Shown: positions 16,574-24,890, counted from the first letter of the stretch. The stretch: DNA of 39,331 nucleotides from Bacilli bacterium (GCA_028684435.1 JAQUFX010000003.1:1-39331); one strand, 5' to 3'. Notes: generated by a model not told the origin, from the letters alone. Made by a program: numbers and translations.

Positions 16574-17075
16574 ATAATATAAATTTTTTTATTTCTTTTC
16601 TTACTTCATTAGTAATTTCTCGATATTTAATATTACATTTATCAAACATTAATTTAGATGCTATTACTTCATCAGTATTAGCATATTTATCACAATCATA
16701 TATTACTTCTTTTATACCAGTTTGAATTATTTCTTTAGCACATTCATTGCAAGGAAATAATGATGTATATAACTTTGATCCTTCCAAATCTTTTTTATTA
16801 CCACGATAATTTAAAATAGCATTACGTTCTGCATGAATAACATAAAGGTATTTAGTTTCTAAACTTTTGCCTTCTTTACTCCATGGAAATTCTGAATCTA
16901 AAAATCCGTTCGGAGTTCCATTATATCCTAGTGGTAAAATACGATTATCAATTTCTACTATACATGCTCCAACTTGAGTAGAAGGTCTTTACTTCTTTTT
17001 TCAATTACCAATGCCATTATCATAAAAGTAGCATCCCAAGATAAATAATTTTTTTCTTTGTAAATTACACTTCAT
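16572..17075 (-). pseudogene. dCMP/deoxycytidylate deaminase (ComEB-like), two frameshifts
   Basis: Reading across two frames restores a protein of about 168 aa. It begins at ATG 17075 (SD GGAGG), MKCNLQRK, then WDATFMIMALVIEKRSKD, then STQVGACIVEIDNRILPLGYNGTPNG. The zinc/catalytic motif HAERNAI follows, and the second zinc motif PCNEC lies in the intact C-terminal piece. The first shift is an extra A in a 7-A run near 17055; the second is a missing base near 16990 (GACCTTCT where GACCCTTCT would keep frame). All catalytic residues survive, so this is a recent mutation or a sequencing error. An intact enzyme would make dUMP for thymidylate synthesis. It follows recO by 20 nt. Confidence 0.8.
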
Positions 17076-17094
17076 AAAAAACCTCCAAATAAAT

Positions 17095-17820
17095 TTAAGC
17101 TGTTATTGAATCTAAAAATTTTTTACTTTTTAGATATAAACCAGTATATCTTTCATAATATATATTGATAAAATCATTTATATTATTAATAACTTTTTCA
17201 CTTATTTTTAAATCACTAATAGAAGATATATCCACTAAATAATACATTCTTAACATTTTAATCGTTTTTTCATCAAAACGCTTTTCATTATTATAACAAT
17301 TCTTACAAATATAACCACCTTCATCAAGATTAATAGTAATAATATTTTTAGTATTGCCGCATTTAGTGCAAGTATTAAAGTTAATTCCAACTCCTAAATA
17401 ATCAAGTGCTTTTAATTCAACAATATTACATATTATTTTTGCATTTAAACCATCATTTATTTTTAAGATGGCATTTATATAGATATTATATAAATCTTCA
17501 TCATAATTTTGTTTCATTACTTGATAAGTTAAATCTGATATATATGACAAATAACCAATTAATTCAATATTAGTTTTTATGTTAATTAAATCATTAATAA
17601 TATCAACTGATTTTAAAATAGATAATTTGTTTTCTTTATAATAAAGATAAAATTTACCATAAGTAAATTTTTGGGTATAACTTCTTAAGGGACTTTTTAA
17701 AGATTTTGATCCTTTAGCCATTACTCCAACTATACCATTTTTAGTTAATATATTTATTATTTTACTAGTTTCTCCATAATTTATTTCACTAATTATAATA
17801 CCTTCTATTTCTTTAAGCAT
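17095..17820 (-). CDS. recO: DNA repair protein RecO
   Basis: A 241-aa recombination mediator that helps load RecA on SSB-coated DNA. The N-terminal OB-fold is recognisable (EGIIISEINYGETSKIINILT, VGVMAKGSKSLKSPLRSYTQ). A helical domain follows and then a four-Cys zinc finger (CTKCG and CKNC). Length is typical. It follows yqzL directly, as in Bacillus. Confidence 0.95.
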   Translation of the reverse strand: MLKEIEGIIISEINYGETSKIINILTKNGIVGVMAKGSKSLKSPLRSYTQKFTYGKFYLYYKENKLSILKSVDIINDLINIKTNIELIGYLSYISDLTYQVMKQNYDEDLYNIYINAILKINDGLNAKIICNIVELKALDYLGVGINFNTCTKCGNTKNIITINLDEGGYICKNCYNNEKRFDEKTIKMLRMYYLVDISSISDLKISEKVINNINDFINIYYERYTGLYLKSKKFLDSITA

Positions 17821-17904
17821 TTATTTTTCACTTCTCTTATATTTTAAATAATATTCTATTTTCCCAGTCTTTTTAAACATTTCCCAAGCTTCTTTTTTAT
17901 TCAT
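17821..17904 (-). CDS. YqzL family small protein
   Basis: A 27-aa ORF, MNKKEAWEMFKKTGKIEYYL followed by KYKRSEK. It matches the short YqzL family (WxxFxxTGxIxxYLxxK pattern), which sits between era and recO in Bacillus. Its stop abuts the recO ATG. SD GGGAG is 7 nt upstream but lies inside the 3' arm of a perfect 15-bp hairpin (17905-17948). Function is unknown; conservation of the W/TG/YL pattern and position makes it a real gene. Confidence 0.85.
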   Translation of the reverse strand: MNKKEAWEMFKKTGKIEYYLKYKRSEK

Positions 17905-17948
17905 AAATTTCTCCCAATACCTTTCTATTTATATATTGGGAGAAATTT
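17905..17948 (-). promoter_or_regulatory. Perfect 15-bp hairpin covering the yqzL ribosome-binding site
   Basis: Arms 17934-17948 and 17905-17919 are perfect complements with a 14-nt loop. The 3' arm contains the GGGAG SD and ends one base before the ATG. On the minus strand no T-tract follows, so it looks like a translation-controlling structure rather than a terminator. Confidence 0.65.
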
Positions 17949-17955
17949 TTAATAT

Positions 17956-19104
17956 CTATACATGAGCTAAACTTTTTATTATTAAAGTTCCTTTTAATAA
18001 TTCGTCACATGCACTTTGAAAAACACTAGTATATAGTTTTATTCCCAGTTCATTTTCTAAATAATTAATTATCATTTCTTTTTGTTCTCTTGTTACTGTT
18101 ACTCCTGATATAGAATAATAATAATCCAAAGCTTCTTCATGTGAAAGTATTCGAATTGAAGTTTCATATAATTTAAAGAACGAATAAACTAATTTAAATT
18201 CTCTTCTAGTTATAATATTACTTTTAATTAATTTATGTCCCTGCCTTTGGAATTCAATAGGATTTAATCTTGTCATGCGAAAATAATCTAATAAATTAAA
18301 ATAAGTATTAATGCCATTTTTTATGATACCATTTGTTAGATAATAAATCATTTGCAAATAGTTTTGTTCTAACAATTTATTTTCATTTGCTAGCAAAGTA
18401 TTATATTGATTATATAAAGTTTGCTCTAATTCAGTTCCATTGGCTAGCAAAGGTAAACATTTATCAAATGTACTACGTCTTATACCTGAATCTAAAATGA
18501 TTTTTTCTAAATTTTCTATTCCCTTAATTAATACTTCTTCTAAAATATTACCAATTATATTTACATTTTTTTCATTATTTATAGAAGTTACTTTTTCTCT
18601 AGCATTTATTCTTCTATCATCATTTATTAATTTGCGATTTAGTTCGATAACTTCTTTTATTTTATTTAATTTGCTTACTTCTTCTTCATTATATCCATAA
18701 TACTTAATAGCACTATCTATATTTTTAAACATTTCTGATATCATATATTGTGATTTAATAGCATAAGTAATTAATTCTTTAGTATATTTTATATTTAGAA
18801 TATCATTTATTAAATCCTTATCAAAATTATCTGATATTTTTTCTTGATATGATGATACAACTCTTTTGGCAATTTGAGTATGTTTCATTCTAACAATTTC
18901 TTCATATAATTCTATTTCTTCTTTAGTTGGTTTAGGACTAATTACTCTATTTTTATAATGATAAATATTTCCTCTAATCGTAGATACAGCTAAACCATAT
19001 TTATTAGTAAGATATGCATATATACTTTGATCACCATTATTTTTTATATAAAGTTCAAAAGCTTCTTTTCCTCTTAATGTTTTTTCCGTTATTTTTCCTG
19101 CCAT
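17956..19104 (-). CDS. Unknown helical protein with N-terminal helix-turn-helix
   Basis: A 382-aa protein I do not recognise. The first 50 residues (EAFELYIKNNGDQSIYAYLT, then GLAVSTIRGNIYHYKNRV) look like a homeodomain-like helix-turn-helix similar in style to phage terminase small subunits. The rest is predicted all-helical, charged and Ile/Leu/Asn-rich, without TM segments or signal peptide. The start at 19104 is chosen for AGGTGG 5 nt upstream; a GTG at 19113 would use the end of era. It sits between era and yqzL, where Bacillus has nothing, so it may be lineage-specific. A nucleic-acid-binding role is inference only. Confidence 0.75.
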   Translation of the reverse strand: MAGKITEKTLRGKEAFELYIKNNGDQSIYAYLTNKYGLAVSTIRGNIYHYKNRVISPKPTKEEIELYEEIVRMKHTQIAKRVVSSYQEKISDNFDKDLINDILNIKYTKELITYAIKSQYMISEMFKNIDSAIKYYGYNEEEVSKLNKIKEVIELNRKLINDDRRINAREKVTSINNEKNVNIIGNILEEVLIKGIENLEKIILDSGIRRSTFDKCLPLLANGTELEQTLYNQYNTLLANENKLLEQNYLQMIYYLTNGIIKNGINTYFNLLDYFRMTRLNPIEFQRQGHKLIKSNIITRREFKLVYSFFKLYETSIRILSHEEALDYYYSISGVTVTREQKEMIINYLENELGIKLYTSVFQSACDELLKGTLIIKSLAHV

Positions 19105-19113
19105 AATTACCAC

Positions 19114-19998
19114 CTATTCGTTTTCTTTAAATCCTAATTCTTTTAAATATTTTTCTTTATCTCGCCAATTCTTTATTGTCTTAACAAATAATTGGAGGTA
19201 AATTTGTTTACCTAATAAGCTTTCAATATCTGTTCGAGCTAAAATTCCAATATTTTTCAACATAGTTCCTTGTTTACCAATTATAATCTTTTTTAATGAA
19301 TCTCTATCTATTATTATATCAACATATATTTCTACTAAACTACCTTTATCTTTATAATAAGATGTTGCACATGTAATTGAGTGAGGTACTTCTTCATTGG
19401 TTAAATTAAGTATTTTTTCTCTAACTAATTCTGCTACCATAAATTCAACATTTGTATTAGTAATTGTTCCATCATCATAATAAATAATAGAATCAGTTAA
19501 ATAACTTTTAATTAATTTAATTAATCTTTCGATATTATCATTATTCATAGCACTTATTGGGATTATTTCCGAAAAATGATATAAATCTTTATATTGCCTT
19601 ATAGCATTTATAATACCATCATCATTTAGTTTATCAATTTTATTTAATACTAATATGACAGGAATATCAACATTTTTTAAGGTTTCAATTATAAATTTAT
19701 CCCCTGTTCCAGCTCCAGTAGATGCATCAACTACAAATAATATTACATCTGTTTCTGAAAGTGAACTATAACTTTGCCGATTTAAATATTTTCCTAATCT
19801 ATCTTTTGGTTTATGGATTCCAGGAGTATCTATAAAAACGATTTGTGTATCATCATCATTATACACTCCTTGAACTGTATTTCTAGTTGTTCCAGCTACA
19901 TTACTAACAATCGCAATATGATTATTAATAATAGTATTAATTAAAGTACTTTTACCGGTATTAGGTCTTCCGATTATACTTACAAATCCACTTTTCAT
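19114..19998 (-). CDS. era: GTPase Era
   Basis: A 294-aa GTPase for 16S rRNA maturation and 30S assembly. G1 is GRPNTGKST (10-18), the switch I region is AGTTRNTVQG, G3 is DTPGIHKP and G4 is NKIDKL. A C-terminal KH domain contains IIGKQGTMLKNIG, followed by LQLFVKTIKNWRDKEKYLKELG. Typical length. It follows the cytidine deaminase pair by 19 nt with its own SD. Confidence 0.97.
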   Translation of the reverse strand: MKSGFVSIIGRPNTGKSTLINTIINNHIAIVSNVAGTTRNTVQGVYNDDDTQIVFIDTPGIHKPKDRLGKYLNRQSYSSLSETDVILFVVDASTGAGTGDKFIIETLKNVDIPVILVLNKIDKLNDDGIINAIRQYKDLYHFSEIIPISAMNNDNIERLIKLIKSYLTDSIIYYDDGTITNTNVEFMVAELVREKILNLTNEEVPHSITCATSYYKDKGSLVEIYVDIIIDRDSLKKIIIGKQGTMLKNIGILARTDIESLLGKQIYLQLFVKTIKNWRDKEKYLKELGFKENE

Positions 19999-20017
19999 AT
20001 AGATACTCCTTTCTTAA

Positions 20018-20386
20018 TTAATATATGTTAAATAATAAATTGCCAACTTTCATAACTCGGTAATTACGATTTTCATCATATAACCAAACCTGAGCATCAG
20101 GTTCCATAAATTCAATTATAACATCTTTATTTAGATATTTTAAATCATTTATATTTATTGTACCTACCATTATATATATTTTTTCAAAATCACCGTATTT
20201 ATATCCAGCGCTTACTGCTCTTGCAATAGCAGCTTGCTCAGCATATATCGCGTCCCTAAATATTTGATTTTTTACGGTAACACCACTAAAGGTTTTACCG
20301 TCTTTCATTACTACAATTGAACTAAAACATTTATAATCATATGCAGCATAAGAATTACTTAGTAATCTTTCTAATTCATTGACCAT
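20018..20386 (-). CDS. Cytidine deaminase-like pseudoenzyme lacking all zinc ligands
   Basis: A 122-aa paralogue of the adjacent cdd, aligning without gaps through most of its length (NSYAAY versus NSYSPY; YAEQAAI versus CAEQVAI). The catalytic Glu (E50) is kept, but the three zinc cysteines are gone: position 48 is Tyr, and the PCxxC segment is replaced by LKYLN (83 is Lys, 86 is Asn). It therefore should not deaminate. The reading frame is intact, overlaps cdd by 11 bp, and is not decaying, so a role as a partner subunit or a new binding function is likely (inference). Confidence 0.8.
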   Translation of the reverse strand: MVNELERLLSNSYAAYDYKCFSSIVVMKDGKTFSGVTVKNQIFRDAIYAEQAAIARAVSAGYKYGDFEKIYIMVGTININDLKYLNKDVIIEFMEPDAQVWLYDENRNYRVMKVGNLLFNIY

Positions 20387-20771
20387 TTTTAACCTCCTCT
20401 AATTGATAAGGATAAGGACATAATTCTTTCACTGTTAATATTTGGACATTTCCTGTTTTTTTATAAATATAAATTTTTTTATTAAGATCAAAAAATTCTA
20501 ATAATAACTGTCTACATAAAAAACAAGGATAAGTAAAATTATTAGTATCACCATAGATATGTAACTCATCAAAATCAACTTTTGAATATCCTTCAGCAAT
20601 TGCAGTAGATATTGCCACTTGTTCAGCACATAAACCATTCTTAAATGAAGCATTTTCGACATTAACGCCAATAAATTCTTGACCATTAGTCATTTTAACA
20701 ATGCAAGCTGTTTTAAATTTAGAATAAGGACTATAAGAATTATTAATGATTTTTTCTAAGTTTTCTTTCAT
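20376..20771 (-). CDS. cdd: Cytidine deaminase
   Basis: A 131-aa homotetramer-type cytidine/deoxycytidine deaminase for pyrimidine salvage. Substrate-binding NVENASF is at 37-43, the catalytic CAEQ has C48 and E50, and the second zinc motif PCFLCRQ has C83 and C86. All residues needed for activity are present. It overlaps dgkA by an ATGA junction, with the SD in the last dgkA codons. The order dgkA-cdd-era matches Bacillus. Confidence 0.95.
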   Translation of the reverse strand: MKENLEKIINNSYSPYSKFKTACIVKMTNGQEFIGVNVENASFKNGLCAEQVAISTAIAEGYSKVDFDELHIYGDTNNFTYPCFLCRQLLLEFFDLNKKIYIYKKTGNVQILTVKELCPYPYQLEEVKNGQ

Positions 20772-21163
20772 GTTATTAACTCCTTTATAATATTAATTAT
20801 TTTAGGTAAAAAAATAATTATTCCAATAGCTACAGCTGTTAAACTTAAAATCATTACATATGCTGCTGCAGTATCTTTAGCAAGCATAGCTTTTCGTTTA
20901 TATTCTTGAGTAGCTAAATCAACTAAATGCTCAATAGCTGTATTTAATAATTCAGCTCCTATTACTAAACCAATTATTGCTACTAAAAATATCCATTCTA
21001 AGGTACTAATTTTTAATAAAAAGCCTCCGATTAATACACATATAGCAAAAAAGGTATGAATTTTTAAATTAGGTTCAGTTTTATAAGCAAATTTAAAACC
21101 ATCAAATGCATATTTAAATGATTTATCCAATCTTTTAATATTTATTCTGCGTTTCTTTTTCAT
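20768..21163 (-). CDS. dgkA: Diacylglycerol kinase family / undecaprenol kinase
   Basis: A 131-aa integral membrane kinase of the DgkA family. The B. subtilis homologue in this position phosphorylates undecaprenol. Three TM helices are visible. The active-site segment is GAELLNTAIEHLVDLAT, and AKDTAAAYVMI follows. The N-terminus is the usual amphipathic basic stretch, FKYAFDGFKFAYKTEPNLKI. ATGA overlaps link it to ybeY and cdd. Confidence 0.93.
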   Translation of the reverse strand: MKKKRRINIKRLDKSFKYAFDGFKFAYKTEPNLKIHTFFAICVLIGGFLLKISTLEWIFLVAIIGLVIGAELLNTAIEHLVDLATQEYKRKAMLAKDTAAAYVMILSLTAVAIGIIIFLPKIINIIKELIT

Positions 21164-21579
21164 TTCAATAACTCCTTTTGTAGTGATATCATAATTTTTT
21201 CATCTTCTTCAGTAAGATGATTATAACCTAATAAATGAAGCAAACCATGAATAATAAGAAATGATAATTCTCTTTTTTCTCCTGTTTTATAATTAATAGC
21301 TTGCTCCTTCATTTTAGGTATTGATATATATATATCTCCTAATAAATTTATAGGTAAATTAATACTTCCTTGATCATTTAAAGCAAAACTTAAAACATCA
21401 GTTGTATTATTTATGCCTCGGTATTTATTATTTAAATCTTTAACTTCTTGATCATCAGTTAAAATAATTGAAAAGGAAACATTATTTAATTTTAATTTAT
21501 TTAAAGCACTATCTATAATTCGATATAAATATTTATAATCTTGATAATGATATTTATCTTCTATAAAATATTCATTCAT
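21160..21579 (-). CDS. ybeY: Endoribonuclease YbeY
   Basis: A 139-aa rRNA maturation/quality-control metalloenzyme. The zinc motif HGLLHLLGYNH gives ligands H111, H115 and H121. The conserved LNNKYRGINNTTDVLSFAL is present upstream. Typical length is about 150 aa. It is coupled by ATGA overlaps to the VanZ-like gene before it and to dgkA after it. Confidence 0.95.
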   Translation of the reverse strand: MNEYFIEDKYHYQDYKYLYRIIDSALNKLKLNNVSFSIILTDDQEVKDLNNKYRGINNTTDVLSFALNDQGSINLPINLLGDIYISIPKMKEQAINYKTGEKRELSFLIIHGLLHLLGYNHLTEEDEKIMISLQKELLK

Positions 21580-22187
21580 AATCTTACTCCATATATAGAC
21601 AAAATAATATAAATAAGCACTAATATAACGATAATACTTATAATATTAATTAAGATATTATTTTTAATTTTAACTGAATATTTAACCATTAATTTACTGG
21701 ATATTTTATATAATAAATATCCTAGATAACCACCAATCATATTTAAAATAATATCATCTATATCAAAACTTCTCCCTATATTACTTTGAATAAATTCAAT
21801 GGAAAAGCTAGTTACAAAAGTAATTATAAAATTAATATAATACTTATTAACTTTAACATAATAAGAAGTAAAATAACCAAAAGGTAGTAATAATAATACA
21901 TTACCTAAAACATTACGATAAAATAAGGGACTAGTTAAATCATATCTAAATATTTCTTTAAAAGGAATAAAATTATTACTATAAGAATTAAAATCAGTAC
22001 TTGTAACAAGTTCAAATAATAATAATATATAAATAAGAAAACATAAACTAATAAGTTCTTTATATAATATAAATGGCTTTTGATAATTTTTTAAATAGAA
22101 TACTCTTAGCGTAATTAAAACAATACAAAACAATATTAGCATAGGCCATAATTCATATACAACATCAACTGCTATTTTTGGTATCAT
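21576..22187 (-). CDS. VanZ family membrane protein
   Basis: A 203-aa protein with five or so TM helices and the VanZ-family core. It has NFIPFKEIF, then FYRNVLGNVLLLLPFGYF, SFSIEFIQ, and FDIDDIILNMIGGYLGYLLY. VanZ proteins affect teicoplanin and lipoglycopeptide resistance in some species, but their biochemistry is unknown. It occupies the place of phoH and yqfF in the Bacillus cluster. It overlaps yqfD by 23 bp and has the SD GGAAGTGAG. Confidence 0.9.
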   Translation of the reverse strand: MIPKIAVDVVYELWPMLILFCIVLITLRVFYLKNYQKPFILYKELISLCFLIYILLLFELVTSTDFNSYSNNFIPFKEIFRYDLTSPLFYRNVLGNVLLLLPFGYFTSYYVKVNKYYINFIITFVTSFSIEFIQSNIGRSFDIDDIILNMIGGYLGYLLYKISSKLMVKYSVKIKNNILINIISIIVILVLIYIILSIYGVRL

Positions 22188-23316
22188 TTATCTCACTTCC
22201 AATTTGATAATATAATGGTTTACTAATTAATTCATTAGTAATAACAAATATACTTATATTTATTGTACTATTATTTTGTTCTTTTTTCAAAACTTTTTGA
22301 CTAATAACTTTACCTTTACCATTTAATTTTTTATTAAATTCTAATAATACCTTATTAATAGCATTTTTTTCAGCTTCTTTTTCATTATATTTTTTAGTTT
22401 TTATTAAATATTCTTCTTCATTATAAAAGGAAAAATTAAATCCTAGAATTTTTATTTTTCTAACTCCAGTTTGATCAAAATATTGATATTTATTTTTAAA
22501 TAAGATTTTATTATTAATACTTAAATTAAATCTCTTTTTTCCAGTAAATGTTTTTTCTTCATAATAAAGAGGAAAGCGTATATCACTAGTATACCAAACA
22601 TCACCATATACTTCTCCAGTAGCTAAAATATTGCCTTTTACTTCATCAAATAATTTAATTTCCCCCGATATTAAAATATCACCTTTTTTTACATAATCTC
22701 CACTACGTACTAAAAGATCACCTTTTGTACATATTACTTTTGTTATCAAAGCATTTTTGTAACTAATTAGATGGCGATGTCCTTCTTCTTTAGATGTATC
22801 AGTAATTATTCTTTCTTCAATTCTAATTTCATATATCATACCTTTTCTAGTAATACTAATCCATTCTAATTTATTACGATTATTATCTAAAATTTTATTT
22901 TTTATTTTTTCTAAATCATCAAATTCTCTTTTTAAAGAAAATCTTTTTATTCCATAAGTTTTTAATTCTTCTTTAACTAATTTTCTCACTTGTGAATTTT
23001 CATGAATAATATCAATTTTAACAATATAACTAGTTAATATATCCATTAAAGCAAAACATAATAAAATAATAATATAAATATAAATATTATTTCTAATATG
23101 TTTTTTAATTCCTTCAGACCCTTTATATTTAATTATTTTAATTTTACTAAGATATCCTAGTCTTTTAACTACTTTATAATCATGTAAATTTATTTTAATT
23201 AAAATTTTATCATTACTTAAATAATTAATATTATAAATACTTATATGATTTTTTATTAATTTTTTAATAAATCTATCAATATAACCTTTTACTTCAATAA
23301 TTATAAAACTATTCAT
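22165..23316 (-). CDS. yqfD: Sporulation protein YqfD family
   Basis: A 383-aa membrane protein matching the stage IV sporulation YqfD family. It has a short cytoplasmic N-terminal domain, one TM helix (about 75-100), and a large external domain with the characteristic WISITRKGMIYEIRIEER and GDLLVRSGDYVKKGDILISG (a biotinyl-lipoyl-like hairpin). The ATG at 23316 overlaps the yqfC stop; a GTG at 23325 is an alternative start. In Bacillus it acts in the mother cell during spore formation. Its presence suggests a spore former or a descendant of one. Confidence 0.85.
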   Translation of the reverse strand: MNSFIIIEVKGYIDRFIKKLIKNHISIYNINYLSNDKILIKINLHDYKVVKRLGYLSKIKIIKYKGSEGIKKHIRNNIYIYIIILLCFALMDILTSYIVKIDIIHENSQVRKLVKEELKTYGIKRFSLKREFDDLEKIKNKILDNNRNKLEWISITRKGMIYEIRIEERIITDTSKEEGHRHLISYKNALITKVICTKGDLLVRSGDYVKKGDILISGEIKLFDEVKGNILATGEVYGDVWYTSDIRFPLYYEEKTFTGKKRFNLSINNKILFKNKYQYFDQTGVRKIKILGFNFSFYNEEEYLIKTKKYNEKEAEKNAINKVLLEFNKKLNGKGKVISQKVLKKEQNNSTINISIFVITNELISKPLYYQIGSEINDTKNSS

Positions 23317-23542
23317 AAGATACACTATCTATCGAACCTTTAATTAATAATTCATGAAGATGCATCTTTTCAATTAACATTTTACTTCCTTTTATTTTAA
23401 CAATTTTATTTTTAAGTCTAACTTTTATTAAATCATTATTAAAACTAATTATTTCTTGATAATTATAAATATAAACATTATTGTTATATAAACAAATATA
23501 AAAATCATTATTACTTAAGGCGTTATTAATAACTTCAAGCAT
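23309..23542 (-). CDS. yqfC: YabP/YqfC family protein
   Basis: A 77-aa beta-rich protein fitting the YabP/YqfC family: I.L..NNVYIYNYQEIISFNND, KIVKIKGSKMLIEKM, ELLIKGSIDSVSYE. It lies directly upstream of yqfD, the conserved arrangement in endospore formers. The start at 23542 is chosen for GAGGTGA 6 nt upstream. In Bacillus YqfC is a mother-cell (SigE) product. The motif match is moderate, but position makes the call firm. Confidence 0.82.
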   Translation of the reverse strand: MLEVINNALSNNDFYICLYNNNVYIYNYQEIISFNNDLIKVRLKNKIVKIKGSKMLIEKMHLHELLIKGSIDSVSYE

Positions 23543-23565
23543 TATCTTCACCTCTATAATTATAT

Positions 23566-23596
23566 GCAAAAAAAAGTAGCCTATTAAAGGTTACTT
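23566..23596 (-). terminator. Terminator of rpsU
   Basis: Minus strand: AAGTAACC pairs with GGCTACTT (one mismatch), followed by 8 Ts, 10 nt after the rpsU stop. Confidence 0.75.
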
Positions 23597-23605
23597 AAAA
23601 TATAA

Positions 23606-23794
23606 CTAATCACGAGACTTCTTTTTTCGAGAATTTTTTATCATTTCTTTTTTCTCATTTCTTTTCTTTACCCCAGGTTTATCATAATGTTTATGCTTTT
23701 TTATTTCAGAAGGGACACCAGATTTGGCAACTTGAACTTTAAATCTTTTATATGCTCCATCAAGGTTACCGTTTCTAACTTCAACTCTAGTCAA
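23606..23794 (-). CDS. rpsU: 30S ribosomal protein bS21
   Basis: A 62-aa, highly basic ribosomal protein. The N-terminus TRVEVRNGNLDGAYKRFKVQ is diagnostic. The start codon is TTG, preceded by a strong GGGAGGG; no ATG/GTG alternative fits the family N-terminus. It is flanked by terminators on both sides, so it is likely transcribed on its own. It precedes yqfC-yqfD as in Bacillus. Confidence 0.96.
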   Translation of the reverse strand: MTRVEVRNGNLDGAYKRFKVQVAKSGVPSEIKKHKHYDKPGVKKRNEKKEMIKNSRKKKSRD

Positions 23795-23868
23795 TATATT
23801 TCCCTCCCTTCAAAAACTATTGATATTATAACACTCAAATATTAACGGTGCAAGTAAATTTAAATATT

Positions 23869-23912
23869 AAATAGATAAAATACTTAAATCTCTTTAAGTA
23901 TTTTATCTATTT
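23869..23912 (-). terminator. Terminator of the thioredoxin gene, overlapping its 3' coding end
   Basis: A perfect 20-bp inverted repeat (arms 23893-23912 and 23869-23888) with a 4-nt loop. The last nine codons or so and the stop codon (23884-23886) lie within it. Confidence 0.75.
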
Positions 23913-24174
23913 CAGTTTTAGTTTTAAAACCAGTAAATGTATTTATTAATTCTTTATCTTTATAAATTTCAACATATGGTATTGACATTACTCCTTTAGA
24001 TCTAGATAAATCTTGATATAAATCAGTATTTACTTTTATTACTTTAGCACTATCTAATTTATTTAATTCTTCTGATAACATTCGGCAAGGTGCACACCAA
24101 TCAGCATAATAATCAACTAAAGTTAAATCATTAGTAAGTACATCTTCTAAATTTTCATTTTCTAAAATCTTCAT
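23884..24174 (-). CDS. Thioredoxin-like protein
   Basis: A 96-aa single-domain thioredoxin fold. The active site WCAPC is W26-C27-x-x-C30, and the cis-proline is at SIPYVEIY (P66). It is slightly shorter than the usual 104-108 aa and has a shortened N-terminus. No signal peptide is present, so it is cytoplasmic. It overlaps cvpA by ATGA, and its perfect AAGGAGG SD is formed by the last cvpA codons (K-E-V). Thiol-disulfide reduction is expected; whether it is the main TrxA is not known. Confidence 0.9.
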   Translation of the reverse strand: MKILENENLEDVLTNDLTLVDYYADWCAPCRMLSEELNKLDSAKVIKVNTDLYQDLSRSKGVMSIPYVEIYKDKELINTFTGFKTKTEIDKILKEI

Positions 24175-24890
24175 AAAACCTCCTTATATTTTATTATTAT
24201 ATCTTCAGCTCTTGGAATTATAATCTTTTCTGTTTCAACTAATTTTTCTGCTGATTCAATATCTAGAATTTCATATTTCAATAATACATCTAAACTTTTT
24301 AAATTTGCTTCATCTTTATTTGCTTCATTTTCATATTTGGTACATATTTTATATATTTCAGTTATTGAATTATAAGTATCACCTACTATTTCAGATAGCA
24401 AAGGAGTTTTTTCAAGTAACATATTGCCATAATTACTTTCATTTACTTTACTTGATGTACTACTTACTAAACTTAGTATAAAAACCACAATAAACGCTAT
24501 TACATAACCTTGTATTAGTCCAATTATAGCCCCTAATATCTTACTAGGAAATCCTAATATTAAGGTATTATTAACTAATCCACCAACAACACCAGTTACT
24601 TTAGTAAATATTTTTAAGATAAGAACAAGCCCAAATATAGTTATTAAATAACTTATTCCTTCATAAATTAAAATATTAAATACAGTTACGCCTGCAAACT
24701 TTCCTCCTAATGTAAAAAAAGGAAAATGTTCATATAAAAAAACTGATATGGGATTTTTTAAATGAAACGCTAAAATAAATATTAATAAAGTTCCTATCAA
24801 TATAACAACACTATTTATAATTCCTTTTCGAAATCCTATTAAGCCTGAATATAATATTAATATTAAAATTATGATATCAATAAAATTCAT
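24171..24890 (-). CDS. CvpA family membrane protein
   Basis: A 239-aa protein with four TM helices. The N-terminal MNFIDIIILILILYSGLIGF and RKGIINSVV are typical of CvpA. A 75-residue acidic cytoplasmic tail is predicted. CvpA is linked to colicin V production and envelope stress in E. coli and next to mutS2 in Bacillus (YshB). Its role is not defined. It is divergent from rnhC; a TATAAT lies 21 nt before the start codon. Confidence 0.85.
   Translation of the reverse strand: MNFIDIIILILILYSGLIGFRKGIINSVVILIGTLLIFILAFHLKNPISVFLYEHFPFFTLGGKFAGVTVFNILIYEGISYLITIFGLVLILKIFTKVTGVVGGLVNNTLILGFPSKILGAIIGLIQGYVIAFIVVFILSLVSSTSSKVNESNYGNMLLEKTPLLSEIVGDTYNSITEIYKICTKYENEANKDEANLKSLDVLLKYEILDIESAEKLVETEKIIIPRAEDIIIKYKEVL

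Noticed and set aside
18440..18700. Plus-strand open frame opposite the 382-aa gene
   Set aside because: Antisense shadow; low-complexity product.
20498..20686. Second minus-strand frame within cdd
   Set aside because: Out-of-frame overlap with a well-supported enzyme gene.
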